64,000 bases of DNA from Aquitalea aquatilis (GCF_005155025.1 NZ_CP039731.1:806001-870000); one strand, 5' to 3'; shown: positions 22,312-33,277, numbered from the stretch's first letter. Notes: generated from the letters alone by a model not told the origin. Made by a program: numbers and translations.

Positions 22312-25300
22312 ATATAAGACCATTGCCGAATCCAACCATTTTATTGTGCTGGAAAAATACAGCCCGGAGTGGAAGGCCGCCGAAAGCTACCAGAGTGAAA
22401 ACGATCTGGAACGCGAGCTGGTGCAGGATTTGCAAAACCAGGGGTATGAATACCTGCCCGGCCTGAATAGCCCGGACGCCCTGCTGGCCAATGTACGCGT
22501 GCAGCTGCAAGAGCTGAATAAAGTGGTATTTGCCGACGGCGAATGGTTGCGCTTTGTCGAAAGCTGGCTGGACAAGCCCAGTGACGGCATTGTCGAGAAA
22601 ACCCGCAAGATACACGACGATTATATTCACGATTTTGTGTTTGACGACGGGCGTATCCAGAACATCTATCTGTTGGACAAGAAGAATATCGCCCGCAACA
22701 AGGTGCAGGTGATCAAGCAGTTTGAACAAAGCGGCAGCCATGCCAACCGCTATGACGTAACCATTCTGGTGAACGGCCTGCCGCTGGTGCAGGTGGAATT
22801 GAAAAAGCGCGGGGTGGCGATCCGCGAGGCTTTCAACCAGGTTCACCGCTACAGCAAGGAAAGCTTTAACAGCACGCACTCCTTGTTCAAGTATTTGCAG
22901 TTGTTTGTGATTTCCAACGGCACCGACAGCCGCTACTTTGCCAACACCACGCAGCGCAACAAGAACAGCTTCGACTTCACCATGAACTGGGCGCAGGCGG
23001 ATAACAACCTGATCCGCGACCTGAAAGACTTCACCGCCACCTTTTTCCAGAAGCACACGCTGCTGAATGTACTGCTGCATTATTCGGTATTTGATGTCAG
23101 CAATACGCTGCTGGTGATGCGCCCCTACCAGATTGCCGCCACCGAGCGCATTTTGTGGAAGATCAACAGCAGCCATCAGGCCAAGAACTGGAGCAAAACC
23201 GAAAGCGGTGGCTATATCTGGCACACCACCGGCAGCGGCAAGACGCTAACCAGCTTCAAGGCAGCCCGACTGGCCACCGAGTTGGATTTCATCGACAAGG
23301 TGTTCTTCGTGGTGGACCGCAAGGATCTGGACTACCAGACCATGAAGGAATACCAGCGCTTTTCGCCGGACAGCGTGAATGGCTCTGACTCTACATCCGG
23401 CCTGAAGCGCAATCTGGAGAAGGACGACAACAAGATCGTCGTCACCACCATCCAGAAGCTCAACAATCTGATGAAAAACGAGGTGGACTTGCCCATTTAC
23501 GGCAAGCAAGTGGTGTTCATCTTCGATGAGTGCCACCGCAGCCAGTTTGGTGAAGCGCAGAAGAATCTGAAGAAGAAGTTCAAGAAGTTCTGCCAGTTTG
23601 GTTTTACCGGCACGCCGATTTTTGGTGACGATATCGTCGATGGCAAACTGATTCGCAAAGGCAATGCACTGGGTGCAGAAACCACGGCCAGCGTGTTTAG
23701 CCGCGAGCTGCATTCCTATGTAATTACCGATGCCATCCGCGACGAGAAGGTGCTGAAGTTCAAGGTGGATTACAACGATGTGCGCCCTCGCTTCAAAGCC
23801 ATCGAATCCGAGCAGGACGAGAAAAAGCTGAGCGCAGCAGAGAACAAGCAAGCCCTGCTGCACCCGGACCGTATCCATGAAATTACCCAGTACATCCTGA
23901 ACAACTTCCGCCAGAAAACCCACCGCCTGCACACTGGCAACAAGAGCTTTAATGCCATGTTTGCCGTCAGCAGCGTGGATGCGGCCAAGCTGTATTACGA
24001 GAGCTTCCAGGCCTTGCAAAAAGACAGCGCCAAGCCCTTGAAGGTGGCCACCATTTTCTCCTTTGCCGCCAACGAGGAGCAGGACGCGGTTGGCGAGATA
24101 CAGGACGAGAGCTTTGATGTATCGGCCATGAACAGCAGCGCCAAGGAGTTTCTGAGCGCGGCGATTGCCGACTATAACGCGCTGTTCAAGACCAACTTCA
24201 GCGTGGACAGCAAGGGCTTCCAGAACTATTACCGCGACCTGGCCAAGCAGGTGAAAGCTAAGGAAATCGACCTGCTGATTGTGGTGGGCATGTTCCTGAC
24301 CGGCTTTGATGCGCCCACGCTCAACACCCTGTTTGTTGACAAGAACCTGCGTTTCCACGGGCTGATGCAGGCTTATTCGCGCACCAACCGCATTTTTGAC
24401 GCCACCAAAACCTTCGGCAATATCGTCACTTTCCGCGATCTGGAACAGGCCACCATTGACGCCATTACTCTGTTTGGCGACAAGAACACCAAGAACGTGG
24501 TGCTGGAAAAAAGCTACCAGGAATATATGGAAGGCTTTACCGACATCGCCAGCGGCGAAGCGCGGCGCGGTTTCATCGAGGTGGTGCAGGAGCTGGAAGC
24601 CCGTTTCCCCAACCCGGCAGCCATTGAAAAAGAGGCGGACAAAAAAGCCTTTGCCAAGCTGTTTGGTGAATATTTGCGGCTGGAGAATGTGCTGCAAAAC
24701 TATGACGAGTTCGCCAGCCTGAAAGCCCTGCAAAGCGTCGACATGAACGACCCGGCAGCAGTGGAAGCATTCAAGGCCAGCCACTATCTGAGCGATGAAG
24801 ACTTGAGCGCGCTGCAAGCCATCACGCTGCCGGCGGAGCGGAAGGTGCAGGACTACCGCTCCACCTACAACGATGTGCGCGACTGGCTGCGCCGTGAGAA
24901 AGCTGGCACGGAGAAGGAAAAATCCACCCTAGACTGGGATGACGTGGTGTTTGAGGTGGACCTGCTGAAGTCACTGGAAATCAACCTGGACTACATCCTG
25001 GAACTGATTTTCGAGCATAACAAGCAGCTCAAGAGCAAGGTGGCACTGGTAGAGGAAGTGCGGCGGGTGATTCGCGCCAGCCTGGGCAACCGGGCCAAGG
25101 AAAGCCTGCTGGTGGACTTCATCAATCAGACCGATCTGGACCAGATTGGCGACAAGGCCAGCGTGATCGACGCCTTCTTTACCTTTGCCCAAGCAGAGCA
25201 GCAGCGCGAGGCCGAGGCATTGATCAGCGACGAGAACCTGAACGCCGAGGCGGCAAAGCGCTATATCAGCACCTCGTTAAAACGCGAATTTGCCAGTGAG

Positions 25301-25435
25301 AATGGCACCGAGCTGAACGCTGTACTGCCCAAGATGAGCCCGCTCAACCCGCAGTATCTGAGCAAAAAACAGGGCGTATTCCAGAAAATCGCCGCTTTTG
25401 TCGAAAAATTTAAAGGTGTGGGTGGGCAGCTTTGA
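22304..25435 (+). CDS. hsdR: Type I restriction enzyme HsdR (type IC)
   Basis: Motor and nuclease subunit that pumps DNA with ATP and cuts at a distance from the site. 1043 residues (EcoR124I about 1038). The N-terminal PD-(D/E)xK nuclease shows D151, E165 and K167 (VELKKRG), the same residue numbers reported for EcoR124I. SF2 helicase motifs: Walker A GSGKT at 310-314, DECH at 408-411, TGTPIF, then [15 protein letters not shown] and QAYSRTNR. The C-terminal helical domain binds the methylase. Intact and apparently functional. Confidence 0.97.
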
Positions 25436-25700
25436 TCAAGATATTCTTGTCAGCCCTCTGTACTCTGCCGCTTGATGGGCGTGCGGAAGCCTTCGGATAG
25501 CGCTTGAGCACGACATCTATCTTCTACCAGCCGCAGCCGGCCTCTACGCTCCGGCCACTGGCTGCTTAAGCCTGCGCGCTATTACTAAGCCGCCAAGCAC
25601 CTCATGCCGTAACGCCGGTTTTTGTTCATGACCCTTGCGCTCGGCAGTGGCATGGATATGATGAATTCATTTTTCAGCCACCACCCTTGGAGGGATTCCC

Positions 25701-26381
25701 ATGTCGGATGCCCTGGCCCAGCAGGAAGCTGTCGGTTCCGGTTTTTCCCTTGCCAAAATGCGCTATGCGCGTGACAAGACTTTCGAGGCGGTGCGGCTGA
25801 TTGCGGCGCAGATTCGGCCCGGCATGGACGAGCAGCAGGCCAAGGACCTGGCGCGGGCGACGCTGGCGCGCATGGGGATGGAGCGGATCTGGCATGGCAT
25901 CGTCATCCGCTTTGGTCATTCGACGCTGAAAACCTTCAAGCAGAAGATCGACCCCGACAATGTGCTGGGTGAGCACGATATTTTCTTTATCGACCTGGGT
26001 GTGGTGTGGGATGGTCACGAGGGCGATGCCGGCGATACCTTTGTGGTGGGGCAGGATGGCGACATGCATGCCTGCGCGGCGGCGGCCCGTACGCTGTGGC
26101 AGCTGGTCAGCGAAAAATGGCAGCAGGATGGCTGCGCCGGCAGCGCGCTGTACGACTATGCGGCCGAGCAGGCCGCCGCCATGGGCTGGAAGCTGAATCT
26201 GGATATCAAGGGGCACCGGGTTTGCGATTTTCCGCATGCCATTTACCAGGCCGGTTCGCTGGGCGATTTTGCGGCCTGCCCGGACACCGGTTTGTGGATT
26301 CTGGAAATCCAGATCCGCCATCCCGCGCTGCCTTATGGTGCGTTTTATGAAGACCTGCTGCTGCGCAATGCTGGGCGCTGA
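25701..26381 (+). CDS. M24-family metallopeptidase-like protein
   Basis: 226 residues with the pita-bread fold of methionine aminopeptidase/creatinase. Metal ligands visible: two Asp eleven residues apart in FIDLGVVWDGHEGDAGDTF, a His in IKGHRVCDFPH, a Glu in WILEIQI and a last Glu in FYEDLLL. It lacks the long N-terminal domain of aminopeptidase P and is not a classical Map (about 264 residues). Good ribosome site GGAGGG at 25688-25693. Substrate unknown. First gene after the restriction cluster. Confidence 0.8.
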   Translation: MSDALAQQEAVGSGFSLAKMRYARDKTFEAVRLIAAQIRPGMDEQQAKDLARATLARMGMERIWHGIVIRFGHSTLKTFKQKIDPDNVLGEHDIFFIDLGVVWDGHEGDAGDTFVVGQDGDMHACAAAARTLWQLVSEKWQQDGCAGSALYDYAAEQAAAMGWKLNLDIKGHRVCDFPHAIYQAGSLGDFAACPDTGLWILEIQIRHPALPYGAFYEDLLLRNAGR

Positions 26382-26391
26382 ACCATAAGCG

Positions 26392-26423
26392 ACAGCAGCC
26401 AGGCTTATTTAGCTGCTGTTTTC
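26392..26423 (+). terminator. Terminator after the M24 gene
   Basis: ACAGCAGC (26392-26399) / GCTGCTGT (26412-26419) stem, 12-nt loop, T-rich tail TTTTCC. Confidence 0.65.
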
Positions 26424-26604
26424 CTACGGCACTTTGCCACGGCCCACAGTCGCGCAGGCCACGTTTGACAGCTGACTGGCAGTGCCAAGCCGTTGCCGGG
26501 TTTCCGGCTAAGCAGGCTGGAAATCACTGACCCGCAGGATTGGCCACCAGCGGCCAGCCCCGCCACTCCATCATGTCGCAGGGCAGCCTGCCGCCGGTAT
26601 GCAC

Positions 26605-28836
26605 TCAGAACTGGTAATTAAGCGCGGTATATAGCGAGCGGGCAGCGCCCGGTACGCCAGTTCCCCATGCGCCCAGCCCGCTGGGGTTCTTCGCCATGGT
26701 CCGGCCCTGGCCGGTATAGGCTCCGCCCAGCGGCTGTACGTAGTAGCGATTGAACACATTGTCCACGCCCACATCCACGCTGAACTGTTTCCACTCATAG
26801 CGGCTGCGCAGGTTGAACAGGCTGTAACCCGGCGTTTTGATCTCGTTGCGCACGGCGGAGACATCAGTTTTGGCGCGCACCAGCTGCAGCTCGGCGGTAT
26901 TGCTCCACTTGCCCAGGGTGTGCACCAGCGCCAGCTTGGCATTGAGCGGCATGATGTTGTAGAGATTGTCGCCGGTGCTCAGGTTTTCGCCACGGGTGTA
27001 GCTGAGCTGGGCGGTGGCATCGACACGGCCGTATTGCGCGCCATTGGCCAGCCGCAGCTTGCCGCTGACATCCATCCCGTATAGCTGGGCGTTCTGGTTG
27101 ACGTATTGCAGGGTGACATAGCTGTTGGTGCTGCTCAGGTTGCTGCTGCCACCACACAGGCTGCTGCCGCAACGCTGGGCATCGATGTAGTTTTGCACAT
27201 AGCTGTAGTAGGGGCTGATTTTCAGGCCCCAGGCGCTGCCGTCGGCGGCGTGCCAGTCGGCGCTGCTGCTGAGGGTGTGTGCCACTTCCGGCTTCAGGTT
27301 GGGATTGCCGAAGTAGCCGTTACCGTCACCAACAAAGTTGTTCATGATGGCGGCCATGCCCATGCTGGACCAGGTATAGCGCTCGTACAGATTGGGCGAG
27401 CGGGTTTTCTGGGCATAGGCCAGCTCGTACTGCTGCCCGGCCGACGGGGTGTAGCGTGCCAGGGCGGACAGGTCGAGATTGTGGTCAGTCTGCTGATGGT
27501 TCAGCGCATTGAAGGCGGCGGCATCGGTGGCATAGGCGGCCATGCTGTTATAGCCCGCCACATTGCCGGCATTGCTCTTTACCTGGGCAGCGCGCAGGCC
27601 GAGGATGCTGCGCCATTGCGGGGTCCAGTCGGCCTGCCATTCGGCAAACACATCCAGCCGGTCGCGGCTGCCGTCCTGGATATTCCAGAAGGTATTGGGA
27701 CTCATCATGCCCATGCCGCTGCCCGCGGCTGGCCACCAGTCGTTGAGGCCGTAGCGCTGGAATTCAGCCCCCAGCTTCAGCTGGTCACGCTGGTTCAATG
27801 GCAGATCGAGCACCAGCGCACCGCCCAGTGTGTGGCTGGCGGTGTCCATCGGCATGCCGCCATAGCTGCCATAGACGGTTTGCTTGTCATCGCCAAAGTC
27901 CATGCTGTGCCGCACATACTGGTCGTACAGCCGCGCATCCAGCTCACCCCAGCCAAACTGGCCGTTGTAGTGCAGATTAAACTGGCTGCTGCTGTTGTCG
28001 GTCATGTCCATGCGCTGGTTGGCAAAGCCTTCGTACGGGGTGTTTTGCACGCCTACCTTGGCTTCCAGCAGCTGGTAGCTATCGCGCCAGGCCACGCTGA
28101 CTTCGTGGTTCTGGGTGTGGTAGGCGCTGGAGCCTACCGTGTCGCCATCCAGCCAGGCGCGGCCAGTGGAGGCTCCGGCACTCTTGAAGGCGGCAGCGGC
28201 ATCGTAATTGCCGGAGCGGGCGGTGGAGCCGCTGTAGTTGATGCTGACATGGTCATTGGCCAGCGTGGCAGACAGGTTCGCGCCGCTGGCATCGCCATTG
28301 CTGCGGTAATAAGCGCCCATCTGGCCGGTCAGCAGGGTTTGTCCGATTTCGGCAAAGCGCGGGGCGGCGGCCTTGGCCACGATCACGCCGCCAATATTGT
28401 CGCCACCGGCGCTGACCGGGGCGCTGCCGTTATACACCTGCACGCTGTCCACCTTGCTGGCATCGATATAGGACAGCGGCGAGTTCATGTGATTGGGGCA
28501 GGAAGAAACCAGGCTGATGCCATCGGTCTTGGTCAGCAGGCGGTCATCGGCCAGACCGCGCAATACCGGCAGGCTGGAGAAACCGCCCGCGCCATGCAGG
28601 CTGAGGCCGGGAATGTCCTGCAACAGCTGGGCGCTGTCGCTGCTGCGGGCTTTCTGGGCGGACAGTTGGGCCGCGTCCAGCTTGCTGCCGTCGGCCAGAC
28701 TGTCCGGGCGCGTGCCGTGAACCACCACCTCCGGCATGCTTTGCAGCGCATTATTGTCTTCTGCCAGCGCGCTGTGACACAGCGCGGACAAGGCCAGGGC
28801 CACTGCCAGCACGGCAGGCTTCTGATGGTATTGCAT
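26605..28836 (-). CDS. TonB-dependent copper receptor (OprC/NosA-like)
   Basis: 743 residues from ATG 28834-28836; signal peptide MQYHQKPAVLAVALALSALC and HSALA. A plug domain (about 35-150, MPEVVVHGTRPDSL as TonB-box region) is followed by a 22-strand barrel ending in the outer-membrane signature YTALNYQF. In the plug, C113-P-N-H-M117 matches the Cys-x3-Met copper-binding pair described for Pseudomonas OprC, and loops are rich in Met (MGGMPMD, GMGMMSPN, SSMGMAAIM). Copper as ligand is inferred from these features. A seven-bp stem-loop lies in its leader (28889-28914). Confidence 0.82.
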   Translation of the reverse strand: MQYHQKPAVLAVALALSALCHSALAEDNNALQSMPEVVVHGTRPDSLADGSKLDAAQLSAQKARSSDSAQLLQDIPGLSLHGAGGFSSLPVLRGLADDRLLTKTDGISLVSSCPNHMNSPLSYIDASKVDSVQVYNGSAPVSAGGDNIGGVIVAKAAAPRFAEIGQTLLTGQMGAYYRSNGDASGANLSATLANDHVSINYSGSTARSGNYDAAAAFKSAGASTGRAWLDGDTVGSSAYHTQNHEVSVAWRDSYQLLEAKVGVQNTPYEGFANQRMDMTDNSSSQFNLHYNGQFGWGELDARLYDQYVRHSMDFGDDKQTVYGSYGGMPMDTASHTLGGALVLDLPLNQRDQLKLGAEFQRYGLNDWWPAAGSGMGMMSPNTFWNIQDGSRDRLDVFAEWQADWTPQWRSILGLRAAQVKSNAGNVAGYNSMAAYATDAAAFNALNHQQTDHNLDLSALARYTPSAGQQYELAYAQKTRSPNLYERYTWSSMGMAAIMNNFVGDGNGYFGNPNLKPEVAHTLSSSADWHAADGSAWGLKISPYYSYVQNYIDAQRCGSSLCGGSSNLSSTNSYVTLQYVNQNAQLYGMDVSGKLRLANGAQYGRVDATAQLSYTRGENLSTGDNLYNIMPLNAKLALVHTLGKWSNTAELQLVRAKTDVSAVRNEIKTPGYSLFNLRSRYEWKQFSVDVGVDNVFNRYYVQPLGGAYTGQGRTMAKNPSGLGAWGTGVPGAARSLYTALNYQF

Positions 28837-28888
28837 GATGTTTCCCAAGTGAGCAACGGAATGGAATGCGGGCCAGGTCAAAGGCGCA

Positions 28889-28914
28889 GCTTGCCTGCCA
28901 TCTTGTTGGCAAGC
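28889..28914 (-). promoter_or_regulatory. Stem-loop in the leader of the TonB receptor gene
   Basis: GCTTGCC (28889-28895) pairs with GGCAAGC (28908-28914) across a 12-nt loop, about 55 bp ahead of the start codon. Could be an operator or leader structure; no known riboswitch consensus fits. Confidence 0.3.
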
Positions 28915-29073
28915 CCATTTCGGCTGGTGGGGAACACAAAACAGGCTTGCTAGCGCTGCGGGCCAACTGTTATTGGCTCAGCAGCCGGGGCGAGAGTAGC
29001 AATTTGCCACCCGCTTGGGATGTGACCAATTGCCGCAGGGGGGACGTGCTGACGGTGGAGTGGGCAGCCCGGC

Positions 29074-29685
29074 TCAGGGCGCTGGCGAAGCAAATGGCCG
29101 CAACACACCGCCTTCCAGTTGCAGGACAGGCCGCCAGGGGCCGCCGCTTGGCCCGATATTGATCAGGGTCTTGCCACCCTGATAGCTCAGCGAAGTGGTG
29201 CATTGCCGCAGATTGGCCGATTCCTGTGCCGATGCCGCCGGCCAGGCGGCAATTTGCTGGTAAGCCCCGTCGGCCGACAGTGTGTAGTATTGCTGCTCGG
29301 TACAGTTTTCCTGCTGCGGCGGACAGCCGTGCAGGCTGAACAGCAGCCTGCCATCAGGCAGGATGCGCGGGCGCATCTGATAGCGATCCGACTGCCGCCA
29401 GCGCGTGGGGGCTTCCAGGCTCAGCAACTTGCTCAGTTGGCCGCTCGCTGGCCGGAACAGGTAGAAGTCAGCCCGGTTAGCCGTCATGCGGGATACGCCT
29501 TGCCCCCAGCCGCCCAGCGCATCCCAGACCGAATGGCTCTGCGTGTGCTGCGTCAGCGCTACGGCCACCCGTTCGCACGCCGGGCCGGCACTATCCGCCA
29601 CACTGAATGACGACGCGGCAGCACCCACCGGCTCTGCCCATGAGCAGCCCGATAGCAATAGCAACAACAGCGGCAGACAGCGCAT
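29074..29685 (-). CDS. Hypothetical lipoprotein next to the copper receptor
   Basis: 203 residues, not recognised. The N-terminus MRCLPLLLLLLSGCSWAEP is a lipoprotein signal with lipobox LSGC. The rest is soluble, with four further Cys (ACERV, LHGCPPQQENC, LRQCTTS) that could form disulphides, and strand-turn patterns such as FYLFRPASGQLSKLLSLEA and GRLLFSLHGCP suggesting a small beta-propeller or beta-sandwich. It lies 5' of the TonB receptor on the same strand (about 240 bp apart), so a shared role in metal uptake is possible but unproven. Confidence 0.7.
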   Translation of the reverse strand: MRCLPLLLLLLSGCSWAEPVGAAASSFSVADSAGPACERVAVALTQHTQSHSVWDALGGWGQGVSRMTANRADFYLFRPASGQLSKLLSLEAPTRWRQSDRYQMRPRILPDGRLLFSLHGCPPQQENCTEQQYYTLSADGAYQQIAAWPAASAQESANLRQCTTSLSYQGGKTLINIGPSGGPWRPVLQLEGGVLRPFASPAP

Positions 29686-29788
29686 CGACCTACTCCACGT
29701 AGACAGCCCGGCGGGCCGGCGGCGCTGGCTGGCCGGGCCTGAAAGGACAAATTACACTGTCTGGCGAACAAACAACAGCAGGCACGCC

Positions 29789-30124
29789 ATGACCGAACAA
29801 GTACCAGACATGAACCAGGATATTCGTGATTTCCGCCAGCCCATGGTGACCTCTCTCGGCATCATTCTCGGTTTCCTGCTTGGCTTTCTTGGCCAGTGGG
29901 CGATCAAGGACAATGGCGAATCGGCCATCCAGGGCCGGGCCGACTGGGTGGTGGTGCTCACGCTGATGGCCGCCATCAGCATGATGCTGCTGGTGCTGTA
30001 CCGGCTGCTGAACAACCGCTATCCGCTGCAGCGGGCCGGTCACTACTATCAGCACACCTTCCAGCTCTATATGTTGTCCATCGTGGTGGCCTTCAGCGGG
30101 GTCGTGGCCGCGCTATTCGTGTAA
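29789..30124 (+). CDS. Small three-helix membrane protein
   Basis: 111 residues from ATG 29789, or 104 from the second ATG at 29810. Three hydrophobic segments: VTSLGIILGFLLGFLGQWA (about 22-40), WVVVLTLMAAISMMLLVLY (about 54-72) and LYMLSIVVAFSGVVAALFV (about 93-111). No enzyme motif. Resembles conserved betaproteobacterial membrane proteins of unknown role. The longer frame beginning at 29486 overlaps the divergent lipoprotein gene and is not real. Confidence 0.75.
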   Translation: MTEQVPDMNQDIRDFRQPMVTSLGIILGFLLGFLGQWAIKDNGESAIQGRADWVVVLTLMAAISMMLLVLYRLLNNRYPLQRAGHYYQHTFQLYMLSIVVAFSGVVAALFV

Positions 30125-30292
30125 ACCGCCTGATACGGCGCAAAAGAGTGTGAGATGACTTGCGATTGGCATGACAAGTCAGGAAATTGCTCAGTACACT
30201 AGCGGGTCTATGTGCAGGCTGCCTGCCATGGCCTGGCAGCGCAACGGTCCGGTTGCTGCGCTGCCGTTTTCCACTCATCTGCACTGGCTACC

Positions 30293-33277
30293 GTGAACAA
30301 AATCTGGCGCTCCTGGCTGATCAGCCTGCTGGTCGCCCTGCTTGCCTGCCTTGTCGGCATGAGCGTGGTGTATTTCACTGCGCGACAAGACGAAAACGTC
30401 GCCCGCTCCCAGGCGCTGGCCGACGCCAGCGACCGTGGCAATGCGGTACGGGTTGCCATGGACCGCGCCCTGTCCTCCACCTATGCTCTGGCCGCCATGG
30501 TGCGGCAGGGCCGTGGCCAGCTGGACGATTTTGACACCTTCGCCCGCCCGCTCATCATTTACTACCCCGGCGTGATGTCGCTGCAACTGGCACCCGCCGG
30601 CGTGGTGCAGCAGATTTATCCGCTCAAGGGCAATGAAAAGGCCATCGGTCACAATCTGCTGGCCGATCCGGCGCGCAACAAGGAAGCCTTCATGGCGCGC
30701 GATACCGGCCAGATGACCCTGGCCGGCCCTTTCCCGCTGCTACAGGGCGGTATCGGTGCCGTTGGCCGCCTGCCCATCTTCATTGGCCGCGACAACAGCG
30801 GTAAGCCGCGCTTCTGGGGCTTTGCCATCGCGCTGGTACGCTTTCCCGATGTACTGCATGGTGCCGGGCTGGACTGGCTGCCGCAGCGCGGCTATCAATA
30901 CCGCCTGTGGCGGCTGCATCCGGACACCAGGCAGGTGCAGATCATTGCCGGCGCAGACAGCGGGAGCAAGGCGCTGGGCGACCCGGTGCACTACTACATC
31001 AACATGCCGAATGGGGTATGGACGCTGGATGTGCAGCCGCAGGGTGGCTGGCGCGATCAGCACCGCATCGTCATCAACAGCGCGCTGGTGCTGGTCATCA
31101 GCTTTCTCTTGGGCTGGCTGGCCTGGCAGATGCTGGAGCTGCGTCGCCACCGCGCCGAGCTGGCCCTGCTGGTAGCGCTGCGCACCCGCGCGCTGGCACA
31201 GGAAACCTCGGATCGTCAGGCCGCCGAACACGCCGCGCTGGCAGAAACCATGCGTCAGGCCGCCCTGTTGCAGACAGCAGCGGACGGCATCCACATCCTG
31301 GATGAGCACGGCCAGCTCACCGAATTCAGCGACTCTTTCGCCAGCATGCTGGGTTATGCGCCAGATGAAATGCGCCAGCGCCAGTGGCAACTTTCCGACT
31401 GGAATGACGCCGTGCCATCGGGCTTGCTCGAACAGCTGCTGCAAGACGAGAGCGGACAGGGCTATCGCTTCGAAACCCGCCACCGCTGCAAAGATGGCAG
31501 CCAGATCGAGGTGGAGGTCAATGCCAAGGCGATGGATATCGGCGGCCGGCGCTATCTGTATGCGTCTTCGCGCGACATCTCCGAACGCAAGCATGCCGAG
31601 CAGCTGCTGCGCATCGCCGCCACCGCCTTCGAAGCACAAGAAGGCATGGTGGTCACCGACTGCCATACCGTCATCCTGCGGGTGAACAGCGCCTTCAGCA
31701 AAATCACCGGCTATCCGGCTGAAGATGTAGTGGGCCGCAAGATCAGCATTCTGCAATCCGGCCGGCACGACGCGGCCTTCTACCGCCGCCTGTGGCTCAG
31801 CCTGCGCGAACAAGGCGTTTGGCAGGGGGAAATCTGGAACCGCCGCAAGAACGGCGAAATCTACCCGGAATGGCTGAGCATCAGCGCGGTGCTGGGTGAC
31901 AATGGCGAGGTCAGCCATTACGTCGGCACCATGAGCGACATCACCCAACGCAAGGCCGCCGAAGACAAGATCAAGCGGCTGGCCTTTTACGACCCGCTCA
32001 CCCAGCTGCCCAACCGCCGCCTGCTGCTGGACCGGCTGCAGGTCGCGCTGGACAACAGCGCGCGCAACCAGCAAACCGGCGCCCTGCTGTTTATCGACCT
32101 GGACAACTTCAAGACCCTCAACGACACCCTGGGCCACGATATGGGCGACCGCCTGCTGCAGGAAGTCGCCGTGCGCCTGAATGACTGCCTGCGCAGCGGC
32201 GACACCGTGGCGCGGCTGGGTGGCGATGAATTCGTGGTCATGCTGGAAAGACTCAGCCCGCAGCAGCAACAGGCCGCGCAACAAACCCGCGAGCTGGGCC
32301 AGCGCATCCTCGACTCGCTCGCCCGCCCCTACCCCATGCTGGAAGGCACCCACCACAATACCTGCAGCCTGGGTGCGGTACTGTTCTTCGGCAATACCAC
32401 CACGGTGGAAGAACTGCTGAAACGGGCCGATCTGGCCATGTACCAGGCCAAGGGTGCCGGGCGCAATACGCTGCGCTTTTTTGATCCGGAAATGCAGCAG
32501 GCCGTCACCGCCCGCGCCGAGCTGGAAGCCGACCTGCGCCGTGGCCTGCAACAGCAGGAGTTCCAGCTGTTCTATCAACCACAGGTAGACGCCGACGGCC
32601 GCATTACCGGTGCCGAAGCCTTACTGCGCTGGCAGCGGCCGGAATACGGGCTGGTGACACCGGCCAGCTTTATCCCGCTGGCCGAAGAATCCGGCCTGAT
32701 CGTGCCGCTGGGCGAATGGGTCTTGCACACTGCCTGTCGCCAGCTGGCGGCATGGGCGGCAGATTCGGCCACCGCCCAGCTGGAACTCTCAGTCAATGTC
32801 AGTGCCCGCCAGTTCCATCAGCCCGGCTTCGTGGCCATGGTCAGGATGGCCCTGCAGCAAAGCGGCGCACCGGCGCGTCAACTAAAGCTGGAGCTGACCG
32901 AAAGCCTGCTGCTGCAGGATGTGGACGACACCGTGCGCAAGATGCAGGCACTGAAACAGGATGGCGTGGGCTTCTCGCTGGATGACTTTGGCACTGGCTA
33001 TTCCTCGCTGTCCTACATCAAGCGCCTGCCGCTGGACCAACTGAAAATCGACCAGTCTTTCGTGCGCGACATCGACAGCAATGTCAACGATGTGTCCATC
33101 ATCCGCACCATTGTCGCCCTGGCCGGCAGCATGCAATTGCAAGTGATTGCCGAGGGGGTGGAAACCGCCAGCCAGCGCCAGTTCCTGCTGCAACAGCACT
33201 GCCGCGCCTTCCAGGGTTATCTGTTCGGCAAGCCGATGTCGATTGGCCATTTCATGCGACTGCTGGCCAGTCGCTGA
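30293..33277 (+). CDS. CHASE-PAS-PAS-GGDEF-EAL protein
   Basis: Inner-membrane c-di-GMP enzyme of about 994 residues from GTG 30293 (a GTG at 30212 is possible). Membrane helix 1 at about 5-27, periplasmic CHASE sensor about 45-245, membrane helix 2 about 258-280, two PAS domains (about 320-430 and 440-560, DISERKHAEQ and DITQRKAAEDK junctions), GGDEF domain with intact GGDEF at 643-647, and EAL domain with EAL at 775-777 and DDFGTGYSSL at 897 onward. All catalytic motifs are kept, so both synthesis and breakdown of c-di-GMP are possible. tatD follows after 44 bp. Confidence 0.95.
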   Translation: MNKIWRSWLISLLVALLACLVGMSVVYFTARQDENVARSQALADASDRGNAVRVAMDRALSSTYALAAMVRQGRGQLDDFDTFARPLIIYYPGVMSLQLAPAGVVQQIYPLKGNEKAIGHNLLADPARNKEAFMARDTGQMTLAGPFPLLQGGIGAVGRLPIFIGRDNSGKPRFWGFAIALVRFPDVLHGAGLDWLPQRGYQYRLWRLHPDTRQVQIIAGADSGSKALGDPVHYYINMPNGVWTLDVQPQGGWRDQHRIVINSALVLVISFLLGWLAWQMLELRRHRAELALLVALRTRALAQETSDRQAAEHAALAETMRQAALLQTAADGIHILDEHGQLTEFSDSFASMLGYAPDEMRQRQWQLSDWNDAVPSGLLEQLLQDESGQGYRFETRHRCKDGSQIEVEVNAKAMDIGGRRYLYASSRDISERKHAEQLLRIAATAFEAQEGMVVTDCHTVILRVNSAFSKITGYPAEDVVGRKISILQSGRHDAAFYRRLWLSLREQGVWQGEIWNRRKNGEIYPEWLSISAVLGDNGEVSHYVGTMSDITQRKAAEDKIKRLAFYDPLTQLPNRRLLLDRLQVALDNSARNQQTGALLFIDLDNFKTLNDTLGHDMGDRLLQEVAVRLNDCLRSGDTVARLGGDEFVVMLERLSPQQQQAAQQTRELGQRILDSLARPYPMLEGTHHNTCSLGAVLFFGNTTTVEELLKRADLAMYQAKGAGRNTLRFFDPEMQQAVTARAELEADLRRGLQQQEFQLFYQPQVDADGRITGAEALLRWQRPEYGLVTPASFIPLAEESGLIVPLGEWVLHTACRQLAAWAADSATAQLELSVNVSARQFHQPGFVAMVRMALQQSGAPARQLKLELTESLLLQDVDDTVRKMQALKQDGVGFSLDDFGTGYSSLSYIKRLPLDQLKIDQSFVRDIDSNVNDVSIIRTIVALAGSMQLQVIAEGVETASQRQFLLQQHCRAFQGYLFGKPMSIGHFMRLLASR

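Noticed and set aside
25436-25700. Duplicated tRNA-Leu 3' end as an attachment site
   Set aside because: The T-arm/CCA sequence does not recur after hsdR, and no integrase is present.
28837-29060. Cobalamin riboswitch ahead of the TonB-dependent receptor
   Set aside because: Fragments such as GGGAA and CAACTGT occur but on the wrong strand and without the conserved core order.
29486-29788. N-terminal extension of the small membrane protein
   Set aside because: It would lie antisense to the lipoprotein gene and has no conserved look; the ATG at 29789 has its own ribosome site.
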